Origin: JADJPO01 sp963825645
GTDB lineage: Bacteria; Actinomycetota; Actinomycetes; Actinomycetales; Kineosporiaceae
Direction of reading: 5' to 3'
Assembly (NCBI GenBank): GCA_963825645.1
Contig: CAWGTT010000010.1
Span: forward strand, 62,001 to 126,000
DNA length: 64,000 bases
Shown: one piece after another, positions 50,918 to 58,711 of the stretch
Layout of the letters: every line of letters starts with the position of its first letter
Position numbering within the stretch: position 1 is the stretch's first letter
Notes under the pieces: model-generated
What the model was told of the DNA's origin: nothing
The model's database searches: none
The model's input: the letters and a program-made list of their open reading frames with translations, nothing else
Translations under genes and position numbers: made by a program

Positions 50918-51190
50918 ATGATCCGCCGTCAGGCCAACGGCAACGACGTCAAGTTCACCTTCTCGCTGCCGGCCGACCACACCAACCGCATCTCCGTGGT
51001 CGGCGACTTCAACGCCTGGACGCCAGGCGTGCACACCCTCAAGAAGCGGTCCAACGGAACGCGCAGTGTCTCGATCGTGCTTCCGCGCGGCTCGGTCCAC
51101 CGGTTCCGCTACCTCGCAGAGGGCGGCCGGTGGTTCGATGACCCGGAGGCCGACGCCCACACCTACGACGGCGGTCTGCTCAACGCCTGA
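50918..51190 (+). CDS. CBM48/isoamylase-N-type early-set domain protein
   Basis: A 90-residue stand-alone early-set domain. FTFSLPADHTNRISVVGDFNAWTPG, VSIVLPRGSVHRFRYLAEGG and WFDDPEADAHTYDGG match the glycogen-binding domain of AMPK-beta and glycogen branching enzymes (CBM48). It may bind alpha-glucans or regulate glycogen enzymes. ATG 50918 follows AAGGAG. It is 229 bp after the glycosyltransferase, with nothing recognised in the gap. Confidence 0.9.
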   Translation: MIRRQANGNDVKFTFSLPADHTNRISVVGDFNAWTPGVHTLKKRSNGTRSVSIVLPRGSVHRFRYLAEGGRWFDDPEADAHTYDGGLLNA

Positions 51191-51211
51191 GCCGCTCGTC
51201 ACGACGCCCGG

Positions 51212-52090
51212 TCAGCGCCGGCGCCATACCTGGGTCTCGACCAGGACGTCGGCGCTGGCCGGATTCGTGCCTGCCGGTGTCCGGATCCGCAGTGCCGGCT
51301 GCACGCAGCCGAAGCTCGACTGCCAGCCGGCGGCCCCTTGCACCGGCCGGTTCTGGACGGTTCGCACGGACTCGTCGACGAAGGTGGCCTCGACCACCGC
51401 GCTCGGGTCAAGGGCCATCCAGCGCGCGTAGAAGCGATGCCGGCGGCACTCGTCGTAGCTGGCGGTCTGGACAGGTAGGTCTCCGACTGCGGTGAAGTAC
51501 CGGCCCTCGGTGACGGTGACCCGGCTCACCGAGGAATTCGTGAGCTCGAAACCGATGATGGCCCCGGGGAAGCGAAGCGGCTCCTCGGAGGTATCCGAAG
51601 CCTTGAGCGTGTAGGTCAGGGCCGGCCAGGTTCCGCTGGTGCGTTCCGCCCTCCCGCCGACCTCGCTGATCCGGCGCGGGGCGGCGGCCACCTTTTCCGC
51701 CGCGGGGTTCACGTCGGCGGAGCGGCTCGCGGTCGGCGGGACCAGCGGCACCGGTGATCTGGTCAGCTCGGCCGGTGCGGCCGAGGACTCACCGGCGCCC
51801 GGGAACGCCGCCGTGTCGCCGTCCGATGAGGGGTTCGGATCGGCTGTCAGCGAGGCTATCGAGCCTGCCCCCGCGGCCATGACCAGGGCGAGCCCGGCCA
51901 GTATGGGCCCCCGGGAACGGCGCCGGCGGTGAGCCCGCATCTGACGGCGAGTGCGCGGCGGCGCACCGTCGGATCGGGCGGGATGGTCGCCGCCCGCGGC
52001 GACCGGCATGTCCGGAGCCGCCTGGGCGGCACGACGAGGCGGATGGTCTGGGGGAAGAAGATCAGACAGGGCCACGCGTTGATTGTGCAT
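51212..52090 (-). CDS. Membrane-anchored exported protein of unknown function
   Basis: A 292-residue protein. A cytoplasmic Pro/Arg-rich N-terminus (~57 residues) precedes a single membrane segment (GPILAGLALVMAAGAGSIAS) and a Ser/Pro-rich linker. The extracellular domain (~135-292) is beta-rich with two Cys (YDECRRH and SSFGCVQP) that could form a disulfide. No family is recognised. ATG 52090 is eight bases from an 18-bp dyad. Confidence 0.75.
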   Translation of the reverse strand: MHNQRVALSDLLPPDHPPRRAAQAAPDMPVAAGGDHPARSDGAPPRTRRQMRAHRRRRSRGPILAGLALVMAAGAGSIASLTADPNPSSDGDTAAFPGAGESSAAPAELTRSPVPLVPPTASRSADVNPAAEKVAAAPRRISEVGGRAERTSGTWPALTYTLKASDTSEEPLRFPGAIIGFELTNSSVSRVTVTEGRYFTAVGDLPVQTASYDECRRHRFYARWMALDPSAVVEATFVDESVRTVQNRPVQGAAGWQSSFGCVQPALRIRTPAGTNPASADVLVETQVWRRR

Positions 52091-52097
52091 CACCGAA

Positions 52098-52115
52098 AGT
52101 AGTCAGATGACTACT
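52098..52115 (-). promoter_or_regulatory. Operator-like dyad at the 51212-52090 gene start
   Basis: AGTAGTCA-GA-TGACTACT (52098-52115) is a perfect 8-bp-arm palindrome seven bases upstream of the start codon. Its position would let a bound repressor block transcription or translation. The regulator is unknown. Confidence 0.6.
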
Positions 52116-52156
52116 CTCGGCTCATTGATTGCCGCGTGTCGCAGCAACCTCATTCG

Positions 52157-52963
52157 TCACACACGCCTCAACGGTGTGAGGAGCGGCTCGATCACCAGGG
52201 CGAGGCCGTCCTCGTCGACCGATGCGGTCACCTCGTCGGCCGCTGCCCGGACCTGGGCGGACGCCTGGCCCATCGCGACGGCACGTGCGGCCCAGGCGAA
52301 CATCTCCAGGTCGTTCGACCCGTCCCCGACCGCCAGCGTCTGCGCCTGCGGCCTTCGCAGCCGGGCCCGAACCACCTCCAACGCACTCGCCTTGCTCACC
52401 CCTTCCGGAGCGAGGTCGAGCCATGCGGTCCAGCCCACGGCATAGCTCACTCCGTGCAGACCGCTGGCCTGTACCAACGCCTCGAACTCCTCGCTGGTGT
52501 GCTGGATGCTGCGCACCACGACCCGAGTCGCGGGTGTGTGAAGCAACCTCTCGAACGGGACCACCTCGACGGCACCGGTCAGCTCGCCGTCCGGGAACGG
52601 CGCGGTGACCAGGCGGGTCCGCAGCACGTCCGGGCCTTCGACGAAGTACAGCGCCTCGGGAAGGTGGCCGCGCAGCAGCCGGAGCGCCGGCGCCGGATCG
52701 AACGTGACCAGGTCGGCGATCTCGTAGCCCTCGGGCAGCAGCGGGCTCAGGCGCAGTGTCACCGAGCCGTTGCTGCAGACCGCCCAGCCCTGGTCGAGGC
52801 CCAGCTCGGCCAGCACCCCCAGCGTGCCCGGCACCGACCTCCCCGTCGCGATCACCACGTCGTGACCCGCCGCGACCGCCGCACCGATGCTTCGGGAAAC
52901 CCGCGGTGACAGCTTCTCGTTCCAGTCGAGGATCGTCCCGTCGACGTCGAGCGCCAGCATCAT
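52157..52963 (-). CDS. HAD superfamily hydrolase (Cof type)
   Basis: A 268-residue phosphatase. LDVDGTI at residues 5-11, IATGRS near 39, VSKASAL near 197 and LAVGDGSNDLEMF near 213 are the four HAD motifs, with a IIB cap between. A GGAG sits immediately before the ATGATG start, so ATG 52960 is also possible. It starts 15 bp after serS on the same strand, an arrangement seen in several actinobacteria. Confidence 0.92.
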   Translation of the reverse strand: MMLALDVDGTILDWNEKLSPRVSRSIGAAVAAGHDVVIATGRSVPGTLGVLAELGLDQGWAVCSNGSVTLRLSPLLPEGYEIADLVTFDPAPALRLLRGHLPEALYFVEGPDVLRTRLVTAPFPDGELTGAVEVVPFERLLHTPATRVVVRSIQHTSEEFEALVQASGLHGVSYAVGWTAWLDLAPEGVSKASALEVVRARLRRPQAQTLAVGDGSNDLEMFAWAARAVAMGQASAQVRAAADEVTASVDEDGLALVIEPLLTPLRRV

Positions 52964-52977
52964 CTCCGGTGCCGGCG

Positions 52978-54261
52978 TCAGGTGACCACGGACAGCCGGT
53001 CCAGGCCACCGAGATACGGTTGCAGTGCCTTGGGCACCAGCACCGACCCGTCGGCCTGCTGGTGGTTCTCCAGGATGGCGACGATCCAGCGCGTGGTGGC
53101 CAGCGTGCCGTTGAGCGTGGCCACCGGCCGGGTTGAGCCGTCAACGACATGCGGGTTGCGCTCGCGGATATCGAGCCGTCGGGCCTGGTACGTGGTGCAG
53201 TTCGAGGTCGAGGTGACCTCGCGGTAGCACTGCTGACTGGGGACCCACGCCTCGCAGTCGTACTTGCGAGCAGCGCTGGAGCCGAGGTCGCCGGCCGCCA
53301 CGTCGATCACCCTGTAGGGCAGCTCCACCTTCGCGAGCATCTCCTCCTCCCAGGCGAGCAGGCGACGGTGCTCGGCGGCGGCGTCCTCGACGCGGGTGTA
53401 GCTGAACATCTCCACCTTGTGGAACTGGTGGACTCGGATGATCCCTCGGGTGTCCTTGCCGTACGAGCCGGCCTCGCGGCGGTAGCACGCCGACCAGCCC
53501 GCGTACCGCGACGCCCCCTCGCTCAGGTCGATGATCTCTCCGGCGTGATAACCGGCCAGCGCCACTTCTGAGGTCCCCACCAGGTAGAGGTCGTCCGCCT
53601 CGAGCCGATAGATCTCCTCGGAGTGCGCGCCGAGGAAGCCCGTACCACGCATGATCTCCGGCTTGACCAGGGTCGGGGTGATGACCGGGGTGAACCCGTT
53701 GGCGACGGCCTGGTCGATCGCCAGGTTGAGCAGGGCGAGCTCGAGGCGGGCCCCCACGCCCGTCAGGTAGTAGAAGCGGGCCCCGGAGACCTTCGCGCCA
53801 CGGCCGATGTCGATCGCACCGAGCAGCTCACCGAGCTCGAGGTGGTCGCGGGGGGTGAACCCCTCATCGTCGAAGCTGCGCGGTGCACCGACTTCGCGGA
53901 CGACCACGTAGTCGTCCTCACCGCCGGGCGGGGTATCCGGCTCGATCACGTTGTCGACCCGCGCCGTCAGCTCCTCCAGCTCGGCCGCCGCAGCATCGGC
54001 GACCACCTTGAGGGCCTTGACCCTGTCCGCCTGCTCACGGGTCCGCGCCAGCAGGTCGGCCTTCTGCTCGCCCGAGGCCGAGGCCACCTGCTTTCCCAGG
54101 GCGTTCTGCTCGGCCCGGGACCGCTCGAACTCAGCCAGGCTCGCCCGGCGGCGCCGGTCGGTGAGCACGATCAGCTCGACGACCCCCTCGTCGGCGCCGC
54201 GAGCTCGCTGGCTCGCACGAACGGTCTCTGGGTCGTCGCGCACCAGCCGCAGGTCGATCAC
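52978..54261 (-). CDS. serS: Seryl-tRNA synthetase
   Basis: A 427-residue class II synthetase that charges tRNA-Ser. The N-terminal antiparallel coiled coil (residues ~30-105) grips tRNA. Motif 2 is seen in SACYRREAGSYGKDTRG with IRVHQFHKVE, and motif 3 in the LNGTLATTRWIVAILENHQ region. TSNCTTYQARRLDIR is typical of bacterial SerRS. The start is GTG 54261. Essential gene; no T-box or tRNA gene was seen upstream. Confidence 0.97.
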   Translation of the reverse strand: MIDLRLVRDDPETVRASQRARGADEGVVELIVLTDRRRRASLAEFERSRAEQNALGKQVASASGEQKADLLARTREQADRVKALKVVADAAAAELEELTARVDNVIEPDTPPGGEDDYVVVREVGAPRSFDDEGFTPRDHLELGELLGAIDIGRGAKVSGARFYYLTGVGARLELALLNLAIDQAVANGFTPVITPTLVKPEIMRGTGFLGAHSEEIYRLEADDLYLVGTSEVALAGYHAGEIIDLSEGASRYAGWSACYRREAGSYGKDTRGIIRVHQFHKVEMFSYTRVEDAAAEHRRLLAWEEEMLAKVELPYRVIDVAAGDLGSSAARKYDCEAWVPSQQCYREVTSTSNCTTYQARRLDIRERNPHVVDGSTRPVATLNGTLATTRWIVAILENHQQADGSVLVPKALQPYLGGLDRLSVVT

Positions 54262-54347
54262 CCCTGTACGGTATCGACCCGCCGAGGTACCACCACTGAT
54301 TTGGCGCCGGCATCCGGCGCGCGGGTCCGGACGGTAGCGTGCCGCGC

Positions 54348-55418
54348 ATGTCAGCCGGCGGCCCGGGCGGCGTCACGACGCAGGTCCTCATCCTCGTCGC
54401 CGCAGCAGTCCTCGCGGTCGGCGTCCTGCTCGTGCTGCGGCGCAGGTCCCGCGCCGGCGCCATGGCGGTCCCCGTCGTGCCGGCGCCCGCGCCTCCCCTG
54501 CCCCGGCCGCACGTGGCCATCGTCGCCAACCCCACCAAGATCACCGACCTGGCCGGCACGGCGGCCCGGTTCGCTCGAGCCTGCGTCATCGTCGGGCTCG
54601 ATCCGCCGGTCTGGCACCAGACGACGGTGGCCGACCCCGGACACGGCCAGACCAGAGCCGCGCTGGACGGCGGGGCCAGCGCCGTCCTGGCCTACGGGGG
54701 AGATGGAACGGTGCGGGCCGTGGCCACTGAGCTGGCCGGCACCTCCGTGCCCCTGGGCGTGATCCCGGCCGGAACCGGCAACCTGCTGGCCAGGAACCTC
54801 GCCCTGCCGCTGACCGATGTCGACACCGCTCTGGAGGTCGCGCTCGGACCGGACCAGCGGCGGGTCGACGTCGGCCGCGTCGAGATCGACGTGTCCGGCG
54901 AGGATGACGCCCCGCGGCTGGACACCTTCTGCGTCATGGCCGGCATCGGCTTCGACGCCGAGGTCATGGCGTCCGTGCAGCCGGAGCTGAAGGAGCGGGT
55001 GGGCTGGTGGGCCTACCTCGTGGCCGGCGCGCGCCGGGTCCGCGGGAGCCGTACCCGGGTGACGATTCGCGTGGACGGCGACCAGGTGCTCGACCGCCGG
55101 GTCCGCAGCGTGATCGTCGGCAACTGCGGGGAGCTGACCGGCGGCGTCCGGCTGATGCCGGAGGCCGCGGTGGACGACGGCTGGCTGGACATCGCGGTCG
55201 TCGCCCCCCGTGGCGCCGTCGGCTGGGGGGCCGTGGTGGCGACGGTGCTCACCCGTAGCCGGCGTGGGCGTCCGGTGGTGCAGCACCTGCAATGCCGCAC
55301 GGTGGAGATCCAGGCCGAGAAGCCGCTGCACGTCCAGCTGGACGGCGATCCGGTCGGCACCGCCCGGGTACTGAGGGCGCGGGTCCAGCCGGGCGCCATG
55401 ACCGTCCGCTGCGGCTGA
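54348..55418 (+). CDS. Diacylglycerol kinase/sphingosine kinase family lipid kinase
   Basis: About 356 residues. One N-terminal membrane segment (VLILVAAAVLAVGVLLVLRR) is followed by a DAGK catalytic domain: VAIVANPTKITD near 57, YGGDGTVRAVATEL near 115 (nucleotide loop) and GVIPAGTGNLLARNLALPL. It phosphorylates a lipid alcohol, perhaps diacylglycerol or a phosphatidylinositol-mannoside precursor; the substrate is not known. ATG 54348 is chosen over GTG 54339. It is divergent from serS. Confidence 0.92.
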   Translation: MSAGGPGGVTTQVLILVAAAVLAVGVLLVLRRRSRAGAMAVPVVPAPAPPLPRPHVAIVANPTKITDLAGTAARFARACVIVGLDPPVWHQTTVADPGHGQTRAALDGGASAVLAYGGDGTVRAVATELAGTSVPLGVIPAGTGNLLARNLALPLTDVDTALEVALGPDQRRVDVGRVEIDVSGEDDAPRLDTFCVMAGIGFDAEVMASVQPELKERVGWWAYLVAGARRVRGSRTRVTIRVDGDQVLDRRVRSVIVGNCGELTGGVRLMPEAAVDDGWLDIAVVAPRGAVGWGAVVATVLTRSRRGRPVVQHLQCRTVEIQAEKPLHVQLDGDPVGTARVLRARVQPGAMTVRCG

Positions 55419-55591
55419 CGGCGCGTCGCGGGCAGCTGCGCTCGCAGGGACAGCTCTTCCGGTGATCGCTACTCCTGGTCTCGATTTGACTACATTCTGT
55501 TATCCTTCGTTCCATCTCACCCCTCCGAGAAGCACCGGGGGTTTCCGCTCGTTACCCATAGTTGAGAAGTCATGTCTAGTTTGACTTTGCT

Positions 55592-55608
55592 GTCACGGAT
55601 TCCGTGAC
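55592..55608. promoter_or_regulatory. Perfect palindrome GTCACGGA-T-TCCGTGAC
   Basis: A 17-bp perfect palindrome in the AT-richer stretch downstream of the secreted peptide gene. TTGACT (55581-55586) lies just before it and TACGAT (55609-55614) just after, at 22 bp spacing. The element TTGCTGTCAC here also occurs in the peptide-regulator intergenic region (55936-55945). It may be an operator of the same regulator. Confidence 0.55.
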
Positions 55609-55674
55609 TACGATGTGCGTGTGCGAACGCTGGACGCGCCGCCCTGGCCGCGGCGTGATCCTGCAAAGCACGCA

Positions 55675-55726
55675 GCGGCGGGGGGTGAAGAGCCGTACGG
55701 GCCATCGGCTCCACACCCCCCGCCGC
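55675..55726 (-). terminator. Two-stage hairpin downstream of the secreted peptide gene
   Basis: Outer arms GCGGCGGGGGGTG (55675-55687) and CACCCCCCGCCGC (55714-55726) and inner arms GAGCCG (55690-55695) and CGGCTC (55706-55711) are exact complements. It begins 61 bp beyond the peptide gene stop on the minus strand and is a likely terminator for that short transcript. Confidence 0.7.
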
Positions 55727-55786
55727 GAATCCGCAGGGGCCGATCTGGTCTGAACGTGCTGGCAACGCGCTCAGATCAGCGACATC

Positions 55787-55912
55787 TCAGCGGCAGCACC
55801 ACGCCGGCGCGGAGTTCGCAGCACCGGCGGTGGCCGAGCTGACAGCCACTCCTGAAACAGCGAGGGAAAGGGCGGCGAAGAGCGCGATCAGGGCACGACG
55901 GGTGCGGGACAT
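55787..55912 (-). CDS. Small secreted peptide precursor, candidate pheromone
   Basis: A 41-codon gene starting at ATG 55912 behind GAGGAGAC at good spacing. The product has a basic start (MSRTRR), a hydrophobic core (ALIALFAALSLAVSGVAV) and an Ala-rich signal-peptidase-like site (residues 27-31, A-T-A-G-A). About ten mature residues remain, ending NSAPAWCCR. High GC3 and the exact ribosome site support it as real. It is divergent from the HTH-TPR regulator, sharing 136 bp with two dyads, and is followed by a hairpin. A peptide signal sensed by that regulator is inferred. It could instead be a small secreted peptide of other function. Confidence 0.7.
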   Translation of the reverse strand: MSRTRRALIALFAALSLAVSGVAVSSATAGAANSAPAWCCR

Positions 55913-55931
55913 GGTGTCTCCTCGAGATTGG

Positions 55932-55967
55932 CGACTTGCTGTCACAAGTCGGTTTGACTGGAGTCAA
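55932..55967. promoter_or_regulatory. Two adjacent dyads between the peptide and regulator genes
   Basis: CGACTTG-CTGTCA-CAAGTCG (55932-55951, 7-bp arms) and TTGACT-GG-AGTCAA (55954-55967, 6-bp arms) are both perfect palindromes two bases apart. They lie 20-55 bp upstream of the peptide start and about 80 bp upstream of the regulator start. They are good candidate binding sites for the divergent XRE regulator. Confidence 0.7.
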
Positions 55968-56048
55968 GGAGCATCGTGACAGAAACACCCGATTGATGCA
56001 CTATGCGCTACTTCACGTAGTTTTACGAGTGCGGAGGGTTAATCTGTT

Positions 56049-57461
56049 ATGCCCATTTCACGGCGCGGAGCATCGGGGCCCGCTGTGCCAGTCCTCGCCG
56101 ATCTGGCGAACACGTCGGGGTTCGCCGCCCGCCTCGTCCGGATGCGCAAGGCGGCCGGTCTATCGCAGACGGACGTGGCCGGAGACGACCTGTCGCCGAG
56201 CTACGTCTCGCTGCTGGAGTCCGGCAAGCGGCAGCCCAGCGCCGCCGTGGTGCAGCTCCTGGCGGCTCGGCTGGGCTGCTCGTCGTCCATGCTGTGGGAG
56301 GGCGAGCATTCCGAGCGGGAGCGACGGCTCTCTCTGGAGATCTCGTACGCTCGCCTCGCCCTGACTCACGGCGGCCTCGACGACGCTCGCGCGCGGTTGG
56401 TGAGCCTGCTGTCCGAGTCGGACATCGACCAGCACCGTCGCGACGAGGCCACCCTTCTGCTCGGCACCGCCCTGGAGCGCACGGGGGAGCTCGAGCGCGC
56501 GATCGAGGTACTCACTCCGCTCTTCTCGCGCAGCATCACCGGACACAGCCACATTCCACCGAGCTCGGTCGGGGTCCTCCTCTGCGCCTGCTACCTGGAC
56601 GTCGGCGACATCCACCGCGGCGTCAGCATCGGCCAGGAGGCACTCGACGCGGCGGTCGCCCAGGGGCTGGGCGGGACCGAGGACTACTACCGGCTCGGTG
56701 CCACCCTCCTGTGGGGCCATCACGAGCTCGGCAACCTGTCCCACGCCATGGGCTGGGCCAAGCAGCTCATCCTCGAGGCCGAACAGCACCGGGACGTCCC
56801 CGGCGAGGCCGCCATCTACTGGAACGCCGCCCTGCTCGCCGACAGCATGGGTGAGGTCGCCGAGGCGCTGCATCTGTCCGAGCGCGCCCTCGTCCAGCTC
56901 ACCGAGTCCGACAACAGCCGAGACCTGGTCCGGCTGAGATTGACCCTGGCGGACATCCAACTGCGGGCCGGTCCCCAGCACGCGCGCCAGGCCCTGGCCA
57001 CGCTGAACATCGCCAAGATGAACCTGACCGATCTGGGCAGCGTCGTCGACGAGGCGAACTGGGAGTGCCTGGCAGCCGTGGCCAACATCGTCCTCGGCGA
57101 CCTGGAGGCCGCCCGCGAGCACGCGGCGGCCGCGCTCGAGAAGACGATCGACCGTGACCACGAGATCACGGTCGACGCCTTGATCGTCGCCGGAGACGTG
57201 GCCAACGCCGGTCATCAGAGCGAACAGGCCCGGGCGCACTACCAAGCGGCGGTCGGCGTCCTCGCCGGGCTGACCGTCCGGCGCGGCCTGGTCCGCCTCT
57301 GGCGCGACCTGGGCGACCGGCTTCGAGCGATGGCCGTCTACGACCTTGCCGCCGACTGCTTCGAACGGGCCCTCACCACGGCGCGGATCCCGGACCGTTC
57401 CGCGGTCCTGCGCGAGCTGATCCTCGGAGCGGCCGCGCCGTTACCCGTGCCCTCTGGTTAG
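56049..57461 (+). CDS. XRE family regulator with TPR-like C-terminal domain (RRNPP-like)
   Basis: A 470-residue regulator. The XRE helix-turn-helix is at residues ~25-83 (RLVRMRKAAGLSQTDVA, SPSYVSLLESGKRQPS). The remaining ~370 residues are alpha-helical pairs with TPR character, e.g. ATLLLGTALERTGELERAIEVL, AAIYWNAALLADSMGEVAEALHL and DLAADCFERALTTA. This two-domain layout is that of RRNPP peptide receptors (PlcR, NprR, PrgX) and of related actinobacterial XRE-TPR regulators. ATG 56049 follows GGAGGG at 11 nt. It is divergent from the small secreted peptide gene. Its end overlaps the convergent GT87 gene by 21 bp. Confidence 0.9.
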   Translation: MPISRRGASGPAVPVLADLANTSGFAARLVRMRKAAGLSQTDVAGDDLSPSYVSLLESGKRQPSAAVVQLLAARLGCSSSMLWEGEHSERERRLSLEISYARLALTHGGLDDARARLVSLLSESDIDQHRRDEATLLLGTALERTGELERAIEVLTPLFSRSITGHSHIPPSSVGVLLCACYLDVGDIHRGVSIGQEALDAAVAQGLGGTEDYYRLGATLLWGHHELGNLSHAMGWAKQLILEAEQHRDVPGEAAIYWNAALLADSMGEVAEALHLSERALVQLTESDNSRDLVRLRLTLADIQLRAGPQHARQALATLNIAKMNLTDLGSVVDEANWECLAAVANIVLGDLEAAREHAAAALEKTIDRDHEITVDALIVAGDVANAGHQSEQARAHYQAAVGVLAGLTVRRGLVRLWRDLGDRLRAMAVYDLAADCFERALTTARIPDRSAVLRELILGAAAPLPVPSG

Positions 57462-58652
57462 GGAGGGCGTGGCGGACCGGACGACGACCAGACGCCACAG
57501 TGCGAGCAGCGCGCCCAGGGCGAGCAGGGTGTAGGACTGCTCGACAACCCGCCCGAGCACACTCACCAGCGGCCCGTGCCCCGGCCAGGCCCCGCCCCAC
57601 CAGGGCAGCGGCAGCAGCAGCACCAGGTAGACAGCGGCGGCGGTCCAGACCCGGCGGGGTACTCGGCCGTCGCCGAGAAGCGCACCGACGACGGCGACAC
57701 CCCAGTGCCAGTGGTGGATCCACGAGACCGGCGAGACCAGGACGGCCACCATGCCGACCGCGGCGACCACGGCCACCTGCTCGTCCAGCCGGTCCAGGCG
57801 CGCGCTCAGCCAGAACCCGAAGCCCGCGACGACGACCACCCCGAGCAGCCACAACGCGGTTCGGACCGTCTCCGACTGGGGGCCGATCCGCATCAGCGCG
57901 CCGCGCAGCGACTGGTTCGAGGTGCCCGAGTTCGGACCGAGCCGCCCCGGGTCGAGCAACGCGTCGGTCCAGAACGCGGCCGTGGCGGAGGGAGCCACCG
58001 CGGCGGTGACCAGAGTGGCCGTCGCCGCGGCGATCAGCGAGGCGCCGAGGGCCCGCCAGCGCCGAGCGACGGCGAAATGGACCCAGAACGCCGCCGGCGT
58101 CAGCTTGACCGCCGCGGCCAGTCCGATCAGGGCACCGCGCGGTAGCCACCGAGGCAGCCGGGCGCCCGACGAGCGGCCGGCGAGGTCGACCAGGCACAAG
58201 GTCACCACGACCGCGTTCACCTGACCGAATCGGAAGCCGTCCGAGACCGGCAGGGTCTGCACCAGCGCTGCCGCCACCACGGCGCGGACCAGTCCGGCCC
58301 GGTCCGCGAAACGATCCAGCAGTGGCCGGAACGCCACCCCGACCCCCCACCAGAGCAACACCAGCTGCAGCAGCGACCACAACCACCCGGCCACGGTGAA
58401 CGGCACCACGGCCAACGGGATCGCGGCCAACGCGGCGAACGGCGGGTAGGTGAACGGCAGGAACTGGGGCGCCCCGGTCAACCAGTCGTAGACCGGGTAG
58501 CCGCGCAGCAGGTTCACCGCGCCGTCCCGGTAGACCTCCAGGTCGAGCTGCCACAGCTCGCCCGGGTAGTCGTACAGGTACCGATACAGCACCTGTCCCG
58601 CCGAGGCGGCGAACACACCGAGGCCGGCCGCGGTCCACCACCGGGAAGTCAC
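57441..58652 (-). CDS. GT87 family polyprenol-phosphate-dependent mannosyltransferase-like membrane protein
   Basis: A 403-residue multipass protein (about ten membrane segments) of the DUF2029/GT87 group. An acidic LDLEVYRDGAVNLLRG near residue 38 is the family's catalytic-Asp loop, followed by FLPFTYPPFAALAAIPLA. Relatives such as PimE transfer mannose from polyprenol phosphate to phosphatidylinositol mannosides on the outer face of the membrane. The start is GTG 58652, with GAGGAG upstream. It overlaps the HTH-TPR gene tail-to-tail. Confidence 0.88.
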   Translation of the reverse strand: MTSRWWTAAGLGVFAASAGQVLYRYLYDYPGELWQLDLEVYRDGAVNLLRGYPVYDWLTGAPQFLPFTYPPFAALAAIPLAVVPFTVAGWLWSLLQLVLLWWGVGVAFRPLLDRFADRAGLVRAVVAAALVQTLPVSDGFRFGQVNAVVVTLCLVDLAGRSSGARLPRWLPRGALIGLAAAVKLTPAAFWVHFAVARRWRALGASLIAAATATLVTAAVAPSATAAFWTDALLDPGRLGPNSGTSNQSLRGALMRIGPQSETVRTALWLLGVVVVAGFGFWLSARLDRLDEQVAVVAAVGMVAVLVSPVSWIHHWHWGVAVVGALLGDGRVPRRVWTAAAVYLVLLLPLPWWGGAWPGHGPLVSVLGRVVEQSYTLLALGALLALWRLVVVRSATPSLTRGHG

Positions 58653-58711
58653 CGGGACATTCTCCTCGCTGCGGCCCGGTCGGGCAGCGAGCACGCGCCT
58701 AGGCTGTCCCG

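Noticed and set aside
55613..55753. 46-codon plus-strand frame just after the 17-bp palindrome
   Set aside because: Arg-rich shadow-like composition, no ribosome site, and it runs through a strong hairpin.
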